47,649 nucleotides of DNA from the NCBI GenBank assembly GCA_938036785.1, contig CALHWE010000010.1:1-47649 (forward strand). The letters run 5' to 3'. Position numbers and translations under genes: made by a program. Positions 1 through 8,734 of this stretch are shown in pieces. Origin of the DNA: an uncultured Candidatus Saccharibacteria bacterium (lineage in GTDB: Bacteria > Patescibacteriota > Saccharimonadia > Saccharimonadales > Saccharimonadaceae). Each line of letters opens with the position of its first letter. Position 1 is the stretch's first letter. The notes beneath the pieces are model-generated. The model was given only the letters and a program-made list of their open reading frames with translations. It was not told the origin of the DNA and ran no database searches.

Positions 1-123
1 GTGAGTGGCCAATCTTGGTTGACCCAGTAATTTACAAGTTCGACAAATTTTTGTGGGGTAATGCTGTTCCATGTCATGATGATAGTATTATATCACCATC
101 ATATCCTATACACCATCACCATT

Positions 124-849
124 TTATGCCATCACACTACTGCCCTGTGCATGATTCATCGCGTCATAATACTCTCTCGGTATGCAGCGGTGCACCACCT
201 TTTTGCCTCGCATACATAGCTGCACAACTGGTGCAATAACTCCTGCCGTCTTGAGTGTATCGGGCGACGACCAATCGTAGTACGGTCTCCCCTCGCTGCC
301 ATATTCAATCGGCGCAACGACTAGCTTGTAATAATGATGCATCAGCACCAGCGCACGTAGCGGATCGACAAGCGACGCTGGCGACGCTGCTGCCATCGGC
401 TCATCAGACATATCAGGCTCTAGTGTCTGCCATGCTTCGTCAGGTATCTCCTCAGCCTCCTCAGGTACATTATACTCATCGTAACCTACAGCTAACCCGC
501 TACCGTCGTAGCCAAGGTCTGGCAGTTTCTTGGCATAGTCTGGCAGGTACGCCGCAATGGCAAGGTCGATATTCTCGAGTAGGGTTTTGCCTATGTCATA
601 GCCTGTTCGCTTAGTCAGTGGCAGATCCTCAGGTGGCAGCCCAGCACTGAGGCACGCTTCGCACACAATGAGGTCGCCCAGTATAATCGTTGCTTCGTTG
701 ATGTCGTGATTGTTATATTCGCTATTCTCATATGCTCTGCACCGCACTGCATCATACACCGTGTTTAAAGCGGCTATCTTCTGGTGTGATTGTGATGCTT
801 CTTGCTCTGCCTGCGGTGTGGCAGTCTCTCCTGATAGAGTTTCGCGCAT
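124..849 (-). CDS. Hypothetical protein following cysS
   Basis: I do not recognise a family in this 241-residue protein. It begins at the ATG whose first base directly follows the cysS TAA stop (TAATATG), so it is probably translated by coupling with cysS; a longer frame continues upstream inside cysS but is only cysS read in another phase. The product is acidic in its central part (a run of Glu/Asp around residues 130-160) and has no obvious signal peptide or long membrane segment. A basic, Cys-containing stretch (LCMRGKKVVHRC) lies near the C-terminus. Nothing in the sequence gives a function; position alone suggests it is co-transcribed with the DHH phosphoesterase and cysS. Confidence 0.6.
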   Translation of the reverse strand: MRETLSGETATPQAEQEASQSHQKIAALNTVYDAVRCRAYENSEYNNHDINEATIILGDLIVCEACLSAGLPPEDLPLTKRTGYDIGKTLLENIDLAIAAYLPDYAKKLPDLGYDGSGLAVGYDEYNVPEEAEEIPDEAWQTLEPDMSDEPMAAASPASLVDPLRALVLMHHYYKLVVAPIEYGSEGRPYYDWSSPDTLKTAGVIAPVVQLCMRGKKVVHRCIPREYYDAMNHAQGSSVMA

Positions 850-850
850 A

Positions 851-2329
851 TTATTTCTCTGCCCACCACCACACCGGCCCTTGCGGTGTATCACGCACGG
901 CGATGTGTTGCGCGGTGAGATCAGTACGCAGGTGGTCGGCTGTGGGCCAGTCGCGGGCTTCGCGAGCACGCTGGCGCTGGAGGATGAGCTTCTTAGCCTC
1001 ATCTGTAATATCTGGCGTCGACTCACAGAGGTCGAGGCCAAGTAGCTGATCGATCGCCGCTAGCAACTCCTCCAATCCACGATGGTACACTGCTACCAGT
1101 GGCCGCGCTAGCACCCGATCAAATGCTTCATCGATGAGCCGCAGCGCCTCGGGGGTATTAAGGTCATTGGCGAGCGCTTCGCGCACTGCCCCACTTGCTG
1201 CCAGAAGCGATACATAGCCCGATTGTTCGTCACTCTTGCGCTGGTCATCATCTAGACTCTCATACGTCTGGTGGCGCAGGCACGCCACTTCATACCACTT
1301 GCGCAGGCGGTTGCGCGCTGCACTGAGGTTTTCCCAGCTAAAGTTCCCCTCGTGCGAGTAGTGGCTCTGCAAGACGAATAGTTTGTACTCCATGGGGGTG
1401 TAGCCCCGCTCAGCGAGGTCGGCCAAGGTATAGCCATTGCCCAGGCTCTTGCTGATCTTCGTGCCATTAACCTTGAGGTGGTTGCAGTGCAGCCAGTAGT
1501 GGGCAAAGGGTTGGCCCGTCGCAGCCTCGCTCTGAGCGATCTCGTTGCTGTGGTGCACAGGAATATGATCAATCCCACCAGTGTGGATGTCGAGCGTTGC
1601 GCCAAGGAAGTGCATTGCAATCGCCGAGCATTCCAAGTGCCACCCCGGGAAGCCCATCACTGGCGCACTGTCTGCTGGTGGCTGGTCGAGCAGCTCCGGT
1701 GGCGTGGGCCACTCCATGTCGCGCTTGACGCCATCTGGCGAGAACTTCCATAGAGCAAAGTCGCTCGCGTGGCGCTTCTCGCTATTGGGGCCAATCCGTG
1801 CCCCCGCCCGCAAGGCTCGCAGATCGAGCCGGGCAAAGTCTGCATAGGCCGGGAAGGTACTGGTATCAAAATAAATCCCATCACTCGTCTGGTAGGTGTG
1901 CCCCTTACGCTTGAGCGTAATGGCAAGCTGGATTTGCTCGTCAATATAGTCGGTAGCACGGGCCAGCTGACTGGGCGGTGTTAAGCGCAACGCGTTCATC
2001 CCACGGATGAAGTCATCGGCGTAGAATTGAGCAATCTGCCAAGCAGTCTTACCCTCGCGGCGCGCACCCTTCTCGAGCTTGTCTTCGCCTTCATCGGCAT
2101 CGCTTGTCAGGTGGCCAACATCGGTGATATTCATCACACGTTCCACCTCGTAGCCCTCTGCCTGAAGCATGCGCACCAGGATATCCCAGTAGATATACGC
2201 CGCCCAGTTGCCAACATGCAAATAGTTATATACTGTTGGCCCACAGGTGTAGAGCGACACCTTGCCAGGCTGGAGCGGTACAAAGGCATCGAGGTGACGA
2301 GTCAGTGTATTAGCAAACTTAATCGCCAT
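851..2329 (-). CDS. cysS: Cysteinyl-tRNA synthetase
   Basis: Class I aminoacyl-tRNA synthetase that charges tRNA-Cys with cysteine in the cytoplasm. The 492-residue product starts MAIKFANTLTR. It has the N-terminal LYTCGPTVYNYLHVGN segment, which carries a zinc-binding Cys and the HIGH-type motif (HVGN). It also has the GWHLECSAIAM zinc/active-site segment, HTGGIDHIPVHHSNEIAQSE, and the KMSKS-type loop KISKSLGN. The C-terminus ends with the typical R-AR-ARDW-AD-LR helix and a DTPQGPVWW ending. The ATG at 2329 is preferred because the family motif follows within 30 residues and it overlaps the upstream gene stop by 11 bases; the longer upstream frame adds 46 residues that read through the neighbouring gene. 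Length is normal for the family. Confidence 0.97.
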   Translation of the reverse strand: MAIKFANTLTRHLDAFVPLQPGKVSLYTCGPTVYNYLHVGNWAAYIYWDILVRMLQAEGYEVERVMNITDVGHLTSDADEGEDKLEKGARREGKTAWQIAQFYADDFIRGMNALRLTPPSQLARATDYIDEQIQLAITLKRKGHTYQTSDGIYFDTSTFPAYADFARLDLRALRAGARIGPNSEKRHASDFALWKFSPDGVKRDMEWPTPPELLDQPPADSAPVMGFPGWHLECSAIAMHFLGATLDIHTGGIDHIPVHHSNEIAQSEAATGQPFAHYWLHCNHLKVNGTKISKSLGNGYTLADLAERGYTPMEYKLFVLQSHYSHEGNFSWENLSAARNRLRKWYEVACLRHQTYESLDDDQRKSDEQSGYVSLLAASGAVREALANDLNTPEALRLIDEAFDRVLARPLVAVYHRGLEELLAAIDQLLGLDLCESTPDITDEAKKLILQRQRAREARDWPTADHLRTDLTAQHIAVRDTPQGPVWWWAEK

Positions 2330-3323
2330 GGGCTGCCTCGCTCTCATCATACTCAACGAAGGCCCGGCTGGCTGCCTCGACAATCTCACGCATCGCCAGT
2401 TGGTAGTCTTCATACATCCGCCAACCCGCTGCATAGGCATGGCCACCACCACCAAAGTAGCCAGCAATCATTGCCGCCACTGGCGCATTGCTACGGATCT
2501 TGCCAGTTAGCTTGCCATCGGGGTAGGTCTTGACAGCAATCGCCACATCTACCCCCTCCACTAGACGCATCTCGTCTAGTACAAGCATACTGGGGTTATA
2601 TTGGTCGCTATATTCCTGGATCTCCTCCCACGGGATATGAATGAGTGCCAAGCGGCCATCTAGCATATACTCGATCCGCTCGATCAAGCGCCCTTTGTAG
2701 CTAAGGATCTCTGGCGCTTTTTTCATAAAGTCACGGCGACGCACCTCAATGGCGGCATTGCTTGCGCCCAGCCGGGTCAGCTCTGCGACGGTCTGGATGG
2801 AGTCGGCTGTGGTGTTTTGCGTTGTCAAGCCCAGGCTATCGCTCATGATTGCAATGAGGAGATTCTCTGCCGCTTGTGGGTTGATCGCCCATTGGGCATG
2901 CTGCGCAAGGTTGTAGATGAGCTCGCCAGTCGCCACCACATCTTGATTGATAAGTGTATGATCAAAGCTCAGGGTACTCTCCGTCGCGTGGTGGTCTAGC
3001 ACCAGCGCTGGGTGCGTCGTGAGGAAGGCGCGAGCACTCGGTGCTTCGAGCACCTTACTGAGCAAGATATCTGCACTGGTATCAACAATAATCGCCAGCT
3101 CAGCACTGCTGTCAAACTCATCAGTAATGCGATCCCAGCCGCGAATATACCGCAAATATTTGGGCACTGCCACCGGGCAATAGAGCGTCACCTGCTTGCC
3201 CAAATCACCCAGAATCTCCTCCAGCGCGAGGCTACTGCCGACACTGTCACCATCAGGATTTTCAGCTTGGATAATAATAATTTTGTCTGCGCGTTGGACC
3301 GCGCGTATCACTTCGTCAAACAT
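2319..3323 (-). CDS. DHH-family phosphoesterase (NrnA-like nanoRNase / pAp phosphatase)
   Basis: A 334-residue DHH/DHHA1 protein. N-terminal DHH domain motifs are visible in order: NPDGDSVGS (residues about 22-30), IIVDTS, LDHHATES and a later D/S-rich motif. The C-terminal DHHA1 domain ends with GGGGHAYAAG, which binds the substrate. Family members use two metal ions to degrade very short RNAs or to dephosphorylate 3'-phosphoadenosine 5'-phosphate. It is the first gene of a run with cysS and the 124-849 gene. A TACACT -10 hexamer at 3331-3336 ends 7 bases before the ATG, which predicts a leaderless transcript. The first DHH motif reads NPDGD where DPDGD or NPDGD are both common, so the enzyme is probably active. 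Confidence 0.9.
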   Translation of the reverse strand: MFDEVIRAVQRADKIIIIQAENPDGDSVGSSLALEEILGDLGKQVTLYCPVAVPKYLRYIRGWDRITDEFDSSAELAIIVDTSADILLSKVLEAPSARAFLTTHPALVLDHHATESTLSFDHTLINQDVVATGELIYNLAQHAQWAINPQAAENLLIAIMSDSLGLTTQNTTADSIQTVAELTRLGASNAAIEVRRRDFMKKAPEILSYKGRLIERIEYMLDGRLALIHIPWEEIQEYSDQYNPSMLVLDEMRLVEGVDVAIAVKTYPDGKLTGKIRSNAPVAAMIAGYFGGGGHAYAAGWRMYEDYQLAMREIVEAASRAFVEYDESEAAHGD

Positions 3324-3330
3324 CCTCTTT

Positions 3331-3336
3331 AGTGTA
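3331..3336 (-). promoter_or_regulatory. -10 element for the DHH phosphoesterase operon (leaderless)
   Basis: TACACT on the minus strand, with 7 bases (AAAGAGG) between it and the ATG at 3323. The predicted transcription start is the A of the ATG or the base before it. No clear -35 is seen. Confidence 0.5.
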
Positions 3337-3519
3337 GCAGAATTTGCCGATAGGCGCGAGGTATGGTGCGGTGAATTTATGGCCTGGTATGCGAGCTATA
3401 GGATCGTAGTTAGCCAAGGACGAATCGCGATGAATATAGTGAGCGAGGTCTATTCTTATTTGCATAGCATCATAGAGATATGGTACGGTAGTTTTAGAAG
3501 TACTAGTGTGGAGGATTCT

Positions 3520-3747
3520 ATGACAGACTACGAGAACAGACCAAGCGTGAGTGAGATTAGTCAAGCACACGAGAGTGATCAGACAGCAACCTTGCGGCAA
3601 AAATTCGGCGCGAAATTTCTAGAGCTAGCCGAAAGAACAAAAGGTTTCATAGACACCGCACGAGCGATATACTGGCACGGCTTCCCGCTTCCTCCATATG
3701 AAAAGGATAAACCGGCAACTCCTAGAGAAATGAATTCAGAGAGATAA
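3520..3747 (+). CDS. Small hypothetical protein, 75 residues
   Basis: A short, charged cytoplasmic protein of unknown function. The ATG at 3520 is chosen because GGAGG sits six bases upstream (3510-3514), and no such site supports the earlier in-frame ATGs, which lie antisense to the DHH gene. The protein is rich in Glu, Lys and Arg and shows no signal peptide, membrane segment or recognisable motif. It points towards the convergent lytic transglycosylase gene. Codon use looks ordinary, but with this length and no family match its reality rests mainly on the ribosome binding site. Confidence 0.5.
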   Translation: MTDYENRPSVSEISQAHESDQTATLRQKFGAKFLELAERTKGFIDTARAIYWHGFPLPPYEKDKPATPREMNSER

Positions 3748-3787
3748 CCAAGCAAAATACTAAAGACTATACCAACACCAATACTCC

Positions 3788-4525
3788 TTAGTTGCCTGCC
3801 TGCGCCTTCTCTACCAGCTTCTTGCCGCCGCGCTCAAACCAGCGCGTGTAGGTGGGGCTGCTGCCACTTACTCGCTCACGCCACAGGTTCATGGCGTCGC
3901 GGCTGTAGCTGAGGGTCTCGATCGCTTCTAGCCCGCGACCACGGTATAAGTTACCCGCTGCACCCGGGCCACCATTGTAGCCAGCAGCAACGAGCTCAAC
4001 GCACTCATTTTCGGATAGATTACCAAGTGGCACGCACAGCTGATCGCGTAAATGCGCCAGGTAGGCCGCGCCAAAGGCAATGCTCGTTTCAGGATCAAAT
4101 AAATCATAGTTCGTGCGCGCCGGCTTCACGAATTTAGCGGCAATCTCCTTACCCGTGCTATCCGTCACCTGCATCAAACCGCTGGCCACCCCACTGTGCG
4201 CCTTGGGGTACCCACCGGATTCCAGCGTCATAATAATCGCCACCAGCTGCGGCGAAATGTTGTACTGCCGGGCCTGCTTGGTAATCTCGCCCTGCCAGCG
4301 CTTGACGGTATCTGGCATCCAAGCAGGCAAGGTATTATCTTGACTCGTGAGCGCTACATTTGCAGTGTCCTGCGGTGTTTTGACAAACCGTGCCAACATA
4401 CCATGCTGCCACGCGAGATACACACCACCTACGAGCACAAATACTAGCGCTGCACTCATCAGCCCCCAGCGATTGTTTTGCGCCCAACGTGTTAGCTTTT
4501 TCGTCCATTTCTTTGATTTTGCCAT
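3788..4525 (-). CDS. Membrane-anchored lytic transglycosylase (SLT domain)
   Basis: A 245-residue cell-wall enzyme. A basic N-terminus is followed by one hydrophobic segment (about residues 20-42), an anchor or signal. The SLT/lysozyme-like domain then follows, with TLESGGYPKAHSGVASGLMQ holding the catalytic Glu and the GLMQV motif, and later AAGYNGGPGA, the usual AYNAG-type motif. Such enzymes cleave the MurNAc-GlcNAc bond and release 1,6-anhydro-muropeptides. In an epibiont the target could be its own wall or the host wall; the sequence does not decide. The start MAKSKK at 4525 is preferred over an in-frame ATG eight codons upstream because a TATACT -10 at 4532-4537 leaves just six bases to it (leaderless). 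Confidence 0.88.
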   Translation of the reverse strand: MAKSKKWTKKLTRWAQNNRWGLMSAALVFVLVGGVYLAWQHGMLARFVKTPQDTANVALTSQDNTLPAWMPDTVKRWQGEITKQARQYNISPQLVAIIMTLESGGYPKAHSGVASGLMQVTDSTGKEIAAKFVKPARTNYDLFDPETSIAFGAAYLAHLRDQLCVPLGNLSENECVELVAAGYNGGPGAAGNLYRGRGLEAIETLSYSRDAMNLWRERVSGSSPTYTRWFERGGKKLVEKAQAGN

Positions 4526-4531
4526 TGTTTT

Positions 4532-4537
4532 AGTATA
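4532..4537 (-). promoter_or_regulatory. -10 element for the lytic transglycosylase (leaderless)
   Basis: TATACT on the minus strand followed by six bases and the ATG at 4525. It determines the start choice, since the upstream in-frame ATG would lie before the transcription start. Confidence 0.5.
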
Positions 4538-4762
4538 GCAAATAACCACATATTGTTCTCCTTTCGATGCGACACAACTTTGAATAATTCTTTAGCCTCC
4601 CTCCAAAATACTAATGATGAATCCTAGAAAGATAGTAACCTTTTACGTCAGCCTTGGAGTCTGTCGGTTCTGGTGGCAGAGCGTTGCACTCCACTCGAAT
4701 ACGCTGATAAGTAGAGAAGCTAACGGAGAACGCAGAGGTCTTGATATTTAAGGTTTTTTTGA

Positions 4763-4791
4763 TTGACAGGCTCCCCTTTCCTCGCTATGGT
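4763..4791 (+). promoter_or_regulatory. Consensus promoter of the 4799 gene, leaderless
   Basis: TTGACA at 4763-4768, a 17-base spacer and TATGGT at 4786-4791. The ATG at 4799 begins 7 bases after the -10, where transcription should start. This is one of the clearest leaderless promoters in the window. Confidence 0.75.
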
Positions 4792-4798
4792 ATATATC

Positions 4799-6409
4799 AT
4801 GACAAATCCTTCAGATGATACCACTGCTACCCAGCAACAAAGGCTACAGGCAAGCCAACTCCCAATCGACCCAGTCAAGATAAAAGCGATGATCGACTAT
4901 TACATCGCAGAGTATCGTGAGCAGTTGCTCGATCGTGATTTGCTTGAGCAGACAGTTGCAAAGGACGAGATACTCTGGGATCTCGATATATCGACGACAG
5001 TCACCGGACTCACCACTGCTCTACATAAATCCAATTGTGATCCTTATTATTATCGTTATCTCGATGAACAGAACACTATAAAGTGTAGACGCTTCGCCAC
5101 CGATCTCCTACGCGACCTGCAGAAGATTAGCAAAGATATCCCTGGTCTTGCTGCGAAGCTTCCCGAGATTAAGCAGTACGTCTGGAAGATTCTTGATGTC
5201 ATCTTGCCAGATTCACAGCCAACACAAGCAATGCGGTCGAGCACTCTTGGGCTCCAGCGCGATGAGTCTGGCACTGTGTCACTCCAGACCATCCCTGCCG
5301 ACCTTGAGCCACACGAGCTCTTTCACCAGCGATATCGTGAGTGTATTAGAATGGGTAATACACCAGATGGCGCAGCCCGCTTGCAGGAGCTACGCGAATC
5401 GCTCGATGCCCGCACCGCTGCCGCCAGAGATATGCAGCGCGATGATATCGATTGGCCATTTTATCACCTTCTCAATGATATTAATACACTCCACTCACAT
5501 ACTCATGATGCAAGCGACTTCGCTCGCATGTGCACGATTGCGAGCCTTTGCCAAGAGATGGCCTATCGGCACTTTAGATATAACCCTGTGACAACAACAC
5601 CCTCGCAAGATCGAGAAGTTAGCCGATATATTTCATCAGCTCAGCGAAGACTGCGCACGATCATCGAGCTCATTCTCAAATTCGATGATGATGGCGTAGC
5701 GAAGGCGCAGCAACTCGAACGGTATGTCGTTAGCCCCTACATCAAGGCAGAAATTGATGCCGAGTACGTCATACATGGCAAAGATTCAGACGGCACACAC
5801 CAAGCTCGCGCTATCGCCTATGTCATTGTACCCGAAGATGAAGAGTATGTGCTCCATCCTATTGTTAATTCCTTGAACGACCGGCGCTTTATCTTCGACC
5901 AGCAGATTCGTGATGCCTACATTGCCATCATCACCAAGCATCCATCAGAGCGATCTTCTTCACGGTTATTTGACGACTACTATCTTGTAAAGCTCTGTGC
6001 CAAGCATGGCGAGCAAGCGGTCGCTCGGAAGGCTGCCTGGGACATGGTGAACTATTATTTCTACCAAACAGATAAGATAGAGGAAATCCATTTCTATGTG
6101 CTTTTGCTCAAGGACGAGCTAGGAGAAGGTGAGAAAGTCAAGCAGTGGATCGCGCAACAGCTGCGCGACAACCCAAGCGCCGAACTCGCTACGCTTTATT
6201 TTGAATGTGTTGGCTATGATCATGACGTATTTCGCTTTTTGCAAGAGGCCACCGCACGCGAAGCAGACTCACCGATGAAGGCACTTGCTCAACAAGTCGA
6301 GAATCTTACTACACTCGAAAGTACTGTCAGCGACTGTCTTTACGACTTCGTCGAGAAGCAAGAAGCCGCCGAAGAGCAGCAGCGTCTCCACGCAGAATCA
6401 GCACAATAG
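4799..6409 (+). CDS. Large hypothetical protein, 536 residues, mostly helical
   Basis: I do not recognise a family. The protein is soluble, strongly charged, rich in Asp, Glu, Gln and Arg, with many predicted helices and no signal peptide, membrane segment or catalytic motif I can name. The last 40 residues (EKQEAAEEQQRLHAESAQ at the end) look like a coiled coil. The start is set at 4799 because a complete promoter ends 7 bases upstream, so an in-frame ATG at 4763 would lie inside the -35 element. It is monocistronic: upstream is the divergent transglycosylase and downstream recR converges. It may be a lineage-specific orphan. Confidence 0.85.
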   Translation: MTNPSDDTTATQQQRLQASQLPIDPVKIKAMIDYYIAEYREQLLDRDLLEQTVAKDEILWDLDISTTVTGLTTALHKSNCDPYYYRYLDEQNTIKCRRFATDLLRDLQKISKDIPGLAAKLPEIKQYVWKILDVILPDSQPTQAMRSSTLGLQRDESGTVSLQTIPADLEPHELFHQRYRECIRMGNTPDGAARLQELRESLDARTAAARDMQRDDIDWPFYHLLNDINTLHSHTHDASDFARMCTIASLCQEMAYRHFRYNPVTTTPSQDREVSRYISSAQRRLRTIIELILKFDDDGVAKAQQLERYVVSPYIKAEIDAEYVIHGKDSDGTHQARAIAYVIVPEDEEYVLHPIVNSLNDRRFIFDQQIRDAYIAIITKHPSERSSSRLFDDYYLVKLCAKHGEQAVARKAAWDMVNYYFYQTDKIEEIHFYVLLLKDELGEGEKVKQWIAQQLRDNPSAELATLYFECVGYDHDVFRFLQEATAREADSPMKALAQQVENLTTLESTVSDCLYDFVEKQEAAEEQQRLHAESAQ

Positions 6410-6417
6410 TCTCTTCA

Positions 6418-7032
6418 CTACACCGCGCGCCGCCCCTCGAGCGCATGGCCGAGGGTGATTTGGTCGGCATATTCAAGGTCAACGCCAACGGGGATGCCGC
6501 GTGCCAAGCGCGTCATCCGCACCGTTAGGCCTGCCTCGGCAATGTGCCGCTGTAAGAAGAGCGCGGTCGACTCGCCTTCCACACTTGCATTGGTAGCAAT
6601 AATCACCTCTTCTACTGCGTCATTGGTAATACGCTCCAGCAGCTCGGGGATGTGCAATTGCTCTGGTCCTACCCCATCAATCGGTGAGATGACGCCACCC
6701 AGCACATGGTACGTCCCCTTGTAGTGGCCTGTGCGCTCCAGCGCCACGATGTCGAGTGGCTCCTCCACCACAGCAATCTGCTTACGATTGCGCTCTGGGC
6801 TGCTATAGAGCGGCGAAACATCTTGGTCGGGATCCATCAGAGCAAAGGTGACGGGGCAGGTTGCAACAGCGGTGTGAAGCTGTGTGATGGCCTGGGCAAT
6901 CCCCTGGCTTGTCCGTCCATCGGCCCGTAGCAAAAAGTACGCATAGCGCTCCGCCGTGCGTGCGCCTACCCCTGGCAAGCGCCCTAGCTCATCTATCGCC
7001 CGTTGCAGGGCCTGAGGCAGAATATCTGCCAT
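6418..7032 (-). CDS. recR: Recombination mediator protein RecR, zinc finger lost
   Basis: RecR, with RecO and RecF, loads RecA on gapped DNA. The 204-residue product has the N-terminal helix-hairpin-helix (LGRLPGVGARTAERYA), the Toprim domain (IAVVEEPLDIVALE, then VIIATNASVEGEST) and the C-terminal GIPVGVDLEYADQITLGHALEGR. Length matches the family. The segment between the hairpin and the Toprim domain normally carries a four-cysteine zinc finger (C-x2-C, then C-x2-C). Here only one Cys remains (TCPVTFALMD) and the other three positions hold non-cysteine residues. It sits 5 bases after ebfC, the usual ebfC-recR order, and is probably co-transcribed with it. Confidence 0.95.
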   Translation of the reverse strand: MADILPQALQRAIDELGRLPGVGARTAERYAYFLLRADGRTSQGIAQAITQLHTAVATCPVTFALMDPDQDVSPLYSSPERNRKQIAVVEEPLDIVALERTGHYKGTYHVLGGVISPIDGVGPEQLHIPELLERITNDAVEEVIIATNASVEGESTALFLQRHIAEAGLTVRMTRLARGIPVGVDLEYADQITLGHALEGRRAV

Positions 7033-7037
7033 ATTAG

Positions 7038-7361
7038 CTAGAACCCGAGGTTGCCAAGCTCACCCATCAGTGACTGTAGCTCTCTCTCCAGTGGCTGCGT
7101 CTTCTTGGCAGTGATTTCTTTTGCTTTAGCCAAACCGTCGCGAATTGCAATCTCAATCCAGTGCTCTAGCTGATGGATGTTATCCAGGTCTATCTTAGTT
7201 GGGTCGATCTTCACATCCTTGATTTTCATATCAGCTGTAATCTGCACAATCACTGCACCATCACCAGCCTCAACCTCTATAATCTCCTTCGCTAGTGATT
7301 TCTGTATTTTCTGCGCCTTGATCGCGCTATTAACCAATTTCATTTTGTTGCCCATTGCCAT
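7038..7361 (-). CDS. ebfC: YbaB/EbfC-family nucleoid-associated protein
   Basis: A 107-residue member of the YbaB/EbfC family: small dimeric DNA-binding proteins usually encoded just before recR. The N-terminal helix is rich in Lys and Gln (KAQKIQKSLAKE). A beta hairpin follows (VEAGDGAVIVQITADMKIKDVKID), then a long amphipathic C-terminal helix ending ELQSLMGELGNLGF, close to the family G-x-PG-x-F-type tail. Two in-frame starts, two codons apart, are possible. A TATAAT at 7404-7409 on the minus strand, with a poor -35, could drive ebfC-recR. The role is inferred from the family and the synteny. Confidence 0.9.
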   Translation of the reverse strand: MAMGNKMKLVNSAIKAQKIQKSLAKEIIEVEAGDGAVIVQITADMKIKDVKIDPTKIDLDNIHQLEHWIEIAIRDGLAKAKEITAKKTQPLERELQSLMGELGNLGF

Positions 7362-7403
7362 ACTTCTTCATTTCCTCCGTTTCTTGGCTGTCGTACTCGA
7401 TTT

Positions 7404-7409
7404 ATTATA
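7404..7409 (-). promoter_or_regulatory. -10 element for ebfC-recR
   Basis: TATAAT on the minus strand about 42 bases before the ebfC ATG; the position 17 bases upstream holds only a weak -35 (TTCCAG). A GGAGG lies between it and the start. The stretch 7362-7628 between ebfC and the GH5 gene contains no other feature I can support. Confidence 0.4.
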
Positions 7410-7628
7410 CATGATTTGGTGGATGGCTGGAAGGGATACTCGCTTACCCAGCACCTCTCATTCTCATTATTAATAATTAAAACCATCGACCGCAAGTCGT
7501 ACATCAACATGATAAGTGTGGTATGCCCGCTGATCCGACACACATGCCTTGGCTCCGTCCAGTGCAACAACCGCAAGATAATATCCATTCCAGGCGAGAT
7601 TACTCACCCAGGAACCTCAGCCTAGTTC

Positions 7629-8597
7629 CTATGGCATAATACCCTGCTCTACCAGCCAACGGTAGTTCCAGCCATCGTTCGATTCGGTTTTGTAGCTCCA
7701 GAAAAAGTGGGCGTCGGCGCTGGCAAAAGCCGTTTGCTGCGCCAGTATGTAAGCGGTGATGGTCGGCGGAGTCATGGTAATAGCGGGCGGCAAAATCGCG
7801 CTCCACTCACCAATGATGGTTGGGCGTTGCAACGACTGGTGCATATGGGTAAATTCATCCACAATACTCGCGTGCTGGCCATAATCCACCAGCGCCACGT
7901 TGGCCACCCCAAAACACTGGTAGTGGTGAATATCGAGCCAATCACGGGGCTGAGCCCGGCGCCACCGCGGCAGTTGGTAGGCATCACTGATAATAATGCG
8001 CGTTGTGGCCGGCACATTGCGGCGCAACCGGCCAGTTGTGCGGCGCGACCACAGCCGCAGCAGCCAGTGCTGCAGCCAGTTTTTGGTAAAGGGTTCGTTC
8101 AGCAGCTCAATCCCCCAGAGCTGCGGGCTTGCACTATAGCGCTCGGCGAGCTGGACAAGAATGCGGCGGGTTGCACGGCGGTTTTTGGCCTGGTACCAGC
8201 CCGTCTGCGGCATACGGTTGCCGCTACCACTGTGGTCGCCCAAGTTCTGTGCGCCAGGCGCCGCGTGTAAATCAAGCAAGACACGCATATGGTATTTTTT
8301 TGCCATCGCAAAGCACCAGTCCAGCTGCTTGGTAGCCTCGAGGTAACCGTCCTGGCTTTCTAGCACCCAGTAGCCAACCGGCACACGCAGCGCCTCGATA
8401 CCGTGTGCATGCAGCCAGGCAAAGTCTGCTTCGGTCATAAATTCCTGCCGGTGCTTGGTAATGCGCTCCGGGCCGTCTGGTTGCATCATCAGCTGATGCT
8501 CGTTGCTCGCATCGGTGCCCGCAAAGACCGATGGCGTCATCCAGCGCTCAAGCACCAGCCACCCACCCAAGTTAACACCGCGTAATGGTTTATGCAT
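7629..8597 (-). CDS. GH5-family glucanase (exo-beta-1,3-glucanase-like), cytoplasmic form
   Basis: A 322-residue glycoside hydrolase of family 5, resembling the exo-1,3-beta-glucanase branch (yeast Exg1 type). The N-terminal RGVNLGGWLVLERWMTPSVF, then LDLHAAPGAQNLGDHSG, ELLNEPF with the acid/base Glu, IGEWSA with the nucleophile Glu and FFWSYKTE form the family order. It would hydrolyse beta-glucans or beta-glucosides. The protein starts directly with the catalytic domain: there is no signal peptide or anchor, so the enzyme is either cytoplasmic and acts on imported oligosaccharides, or is exported by a non-Sec route. A TATAAT -10 at 8605-8610 ends 7 bases before the ATG, again predicting a leaderless mRNA. 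Confidence 0.88.
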   Translation of the reverse strand: MHKPLRGVNLGGWLVLERWMTPSVFAGTDASNEHQLMMQPDGPERITKHRQEFMTEADFAWLHAHGIEALRVPVGYWVLESQDGYLEATKQLDWCFAMAKKYHMRVLLDLHAAPGAQNLGDHSGSGNRMPQTGWYQAKNRRATRRILVQLAERYSASPQLWGIELLNEPFTKNWLQHWLLRLWSRRTTGRLRRNVPATTRIIISDAYQLPRWRRAQPRDWLDIHHYQCFGVANVALVDYGQHASIVDEFTHMHQSLQRPTIIGEWSAILPPAITMTPPTITAYILAQQTAFASADAHFFWSYKTESNDGWNYRWLVEQGIMP

Positions 8598-8604
8598 ATG
8601 CTTT

Positions 8605-8610
8605 ATTATA
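8605..8610 (-). promoter_or_regulatory. -10 element for the GH5 gene (leaderless)
   Basis: Perfect TATAAT on the minus strand, seven bases (AAAGCAT) before the ATG at 8597. No convincing -35 hexamer is present. Confidence 0.55.
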
Positions 8611-8709
8611 CCAGTGCAGAAGCCAAGCCACGGGTAGAGGGGTGTTACACGTACATTGCAGTATGGCGCGCCTCGGGTGTTTTGCCTAGTAAATACACAT
8701 CTATAGTAT

Positions 8710-8733
8710 ATAAAAATGGCTCCAAAGAGCCAT
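8710..8733 (-). terminator. Rho-independent terminator, probably the original one of tRNA-Glu
   Basis: Perfect 7-base stem (ATGGCTC / GAGCCAT, 8716-8733) with a 4-base loop, followed on the minus strand by TTTTTAT. No gene on this strand now ends here. The tRNA-Glu gene, whose 3' end matches the core at 8746, is now 21 kb away, so this terminator was probably separated from it by insertion of the element. Confidence 0.6.
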
Positions 8734-8734
8734 G

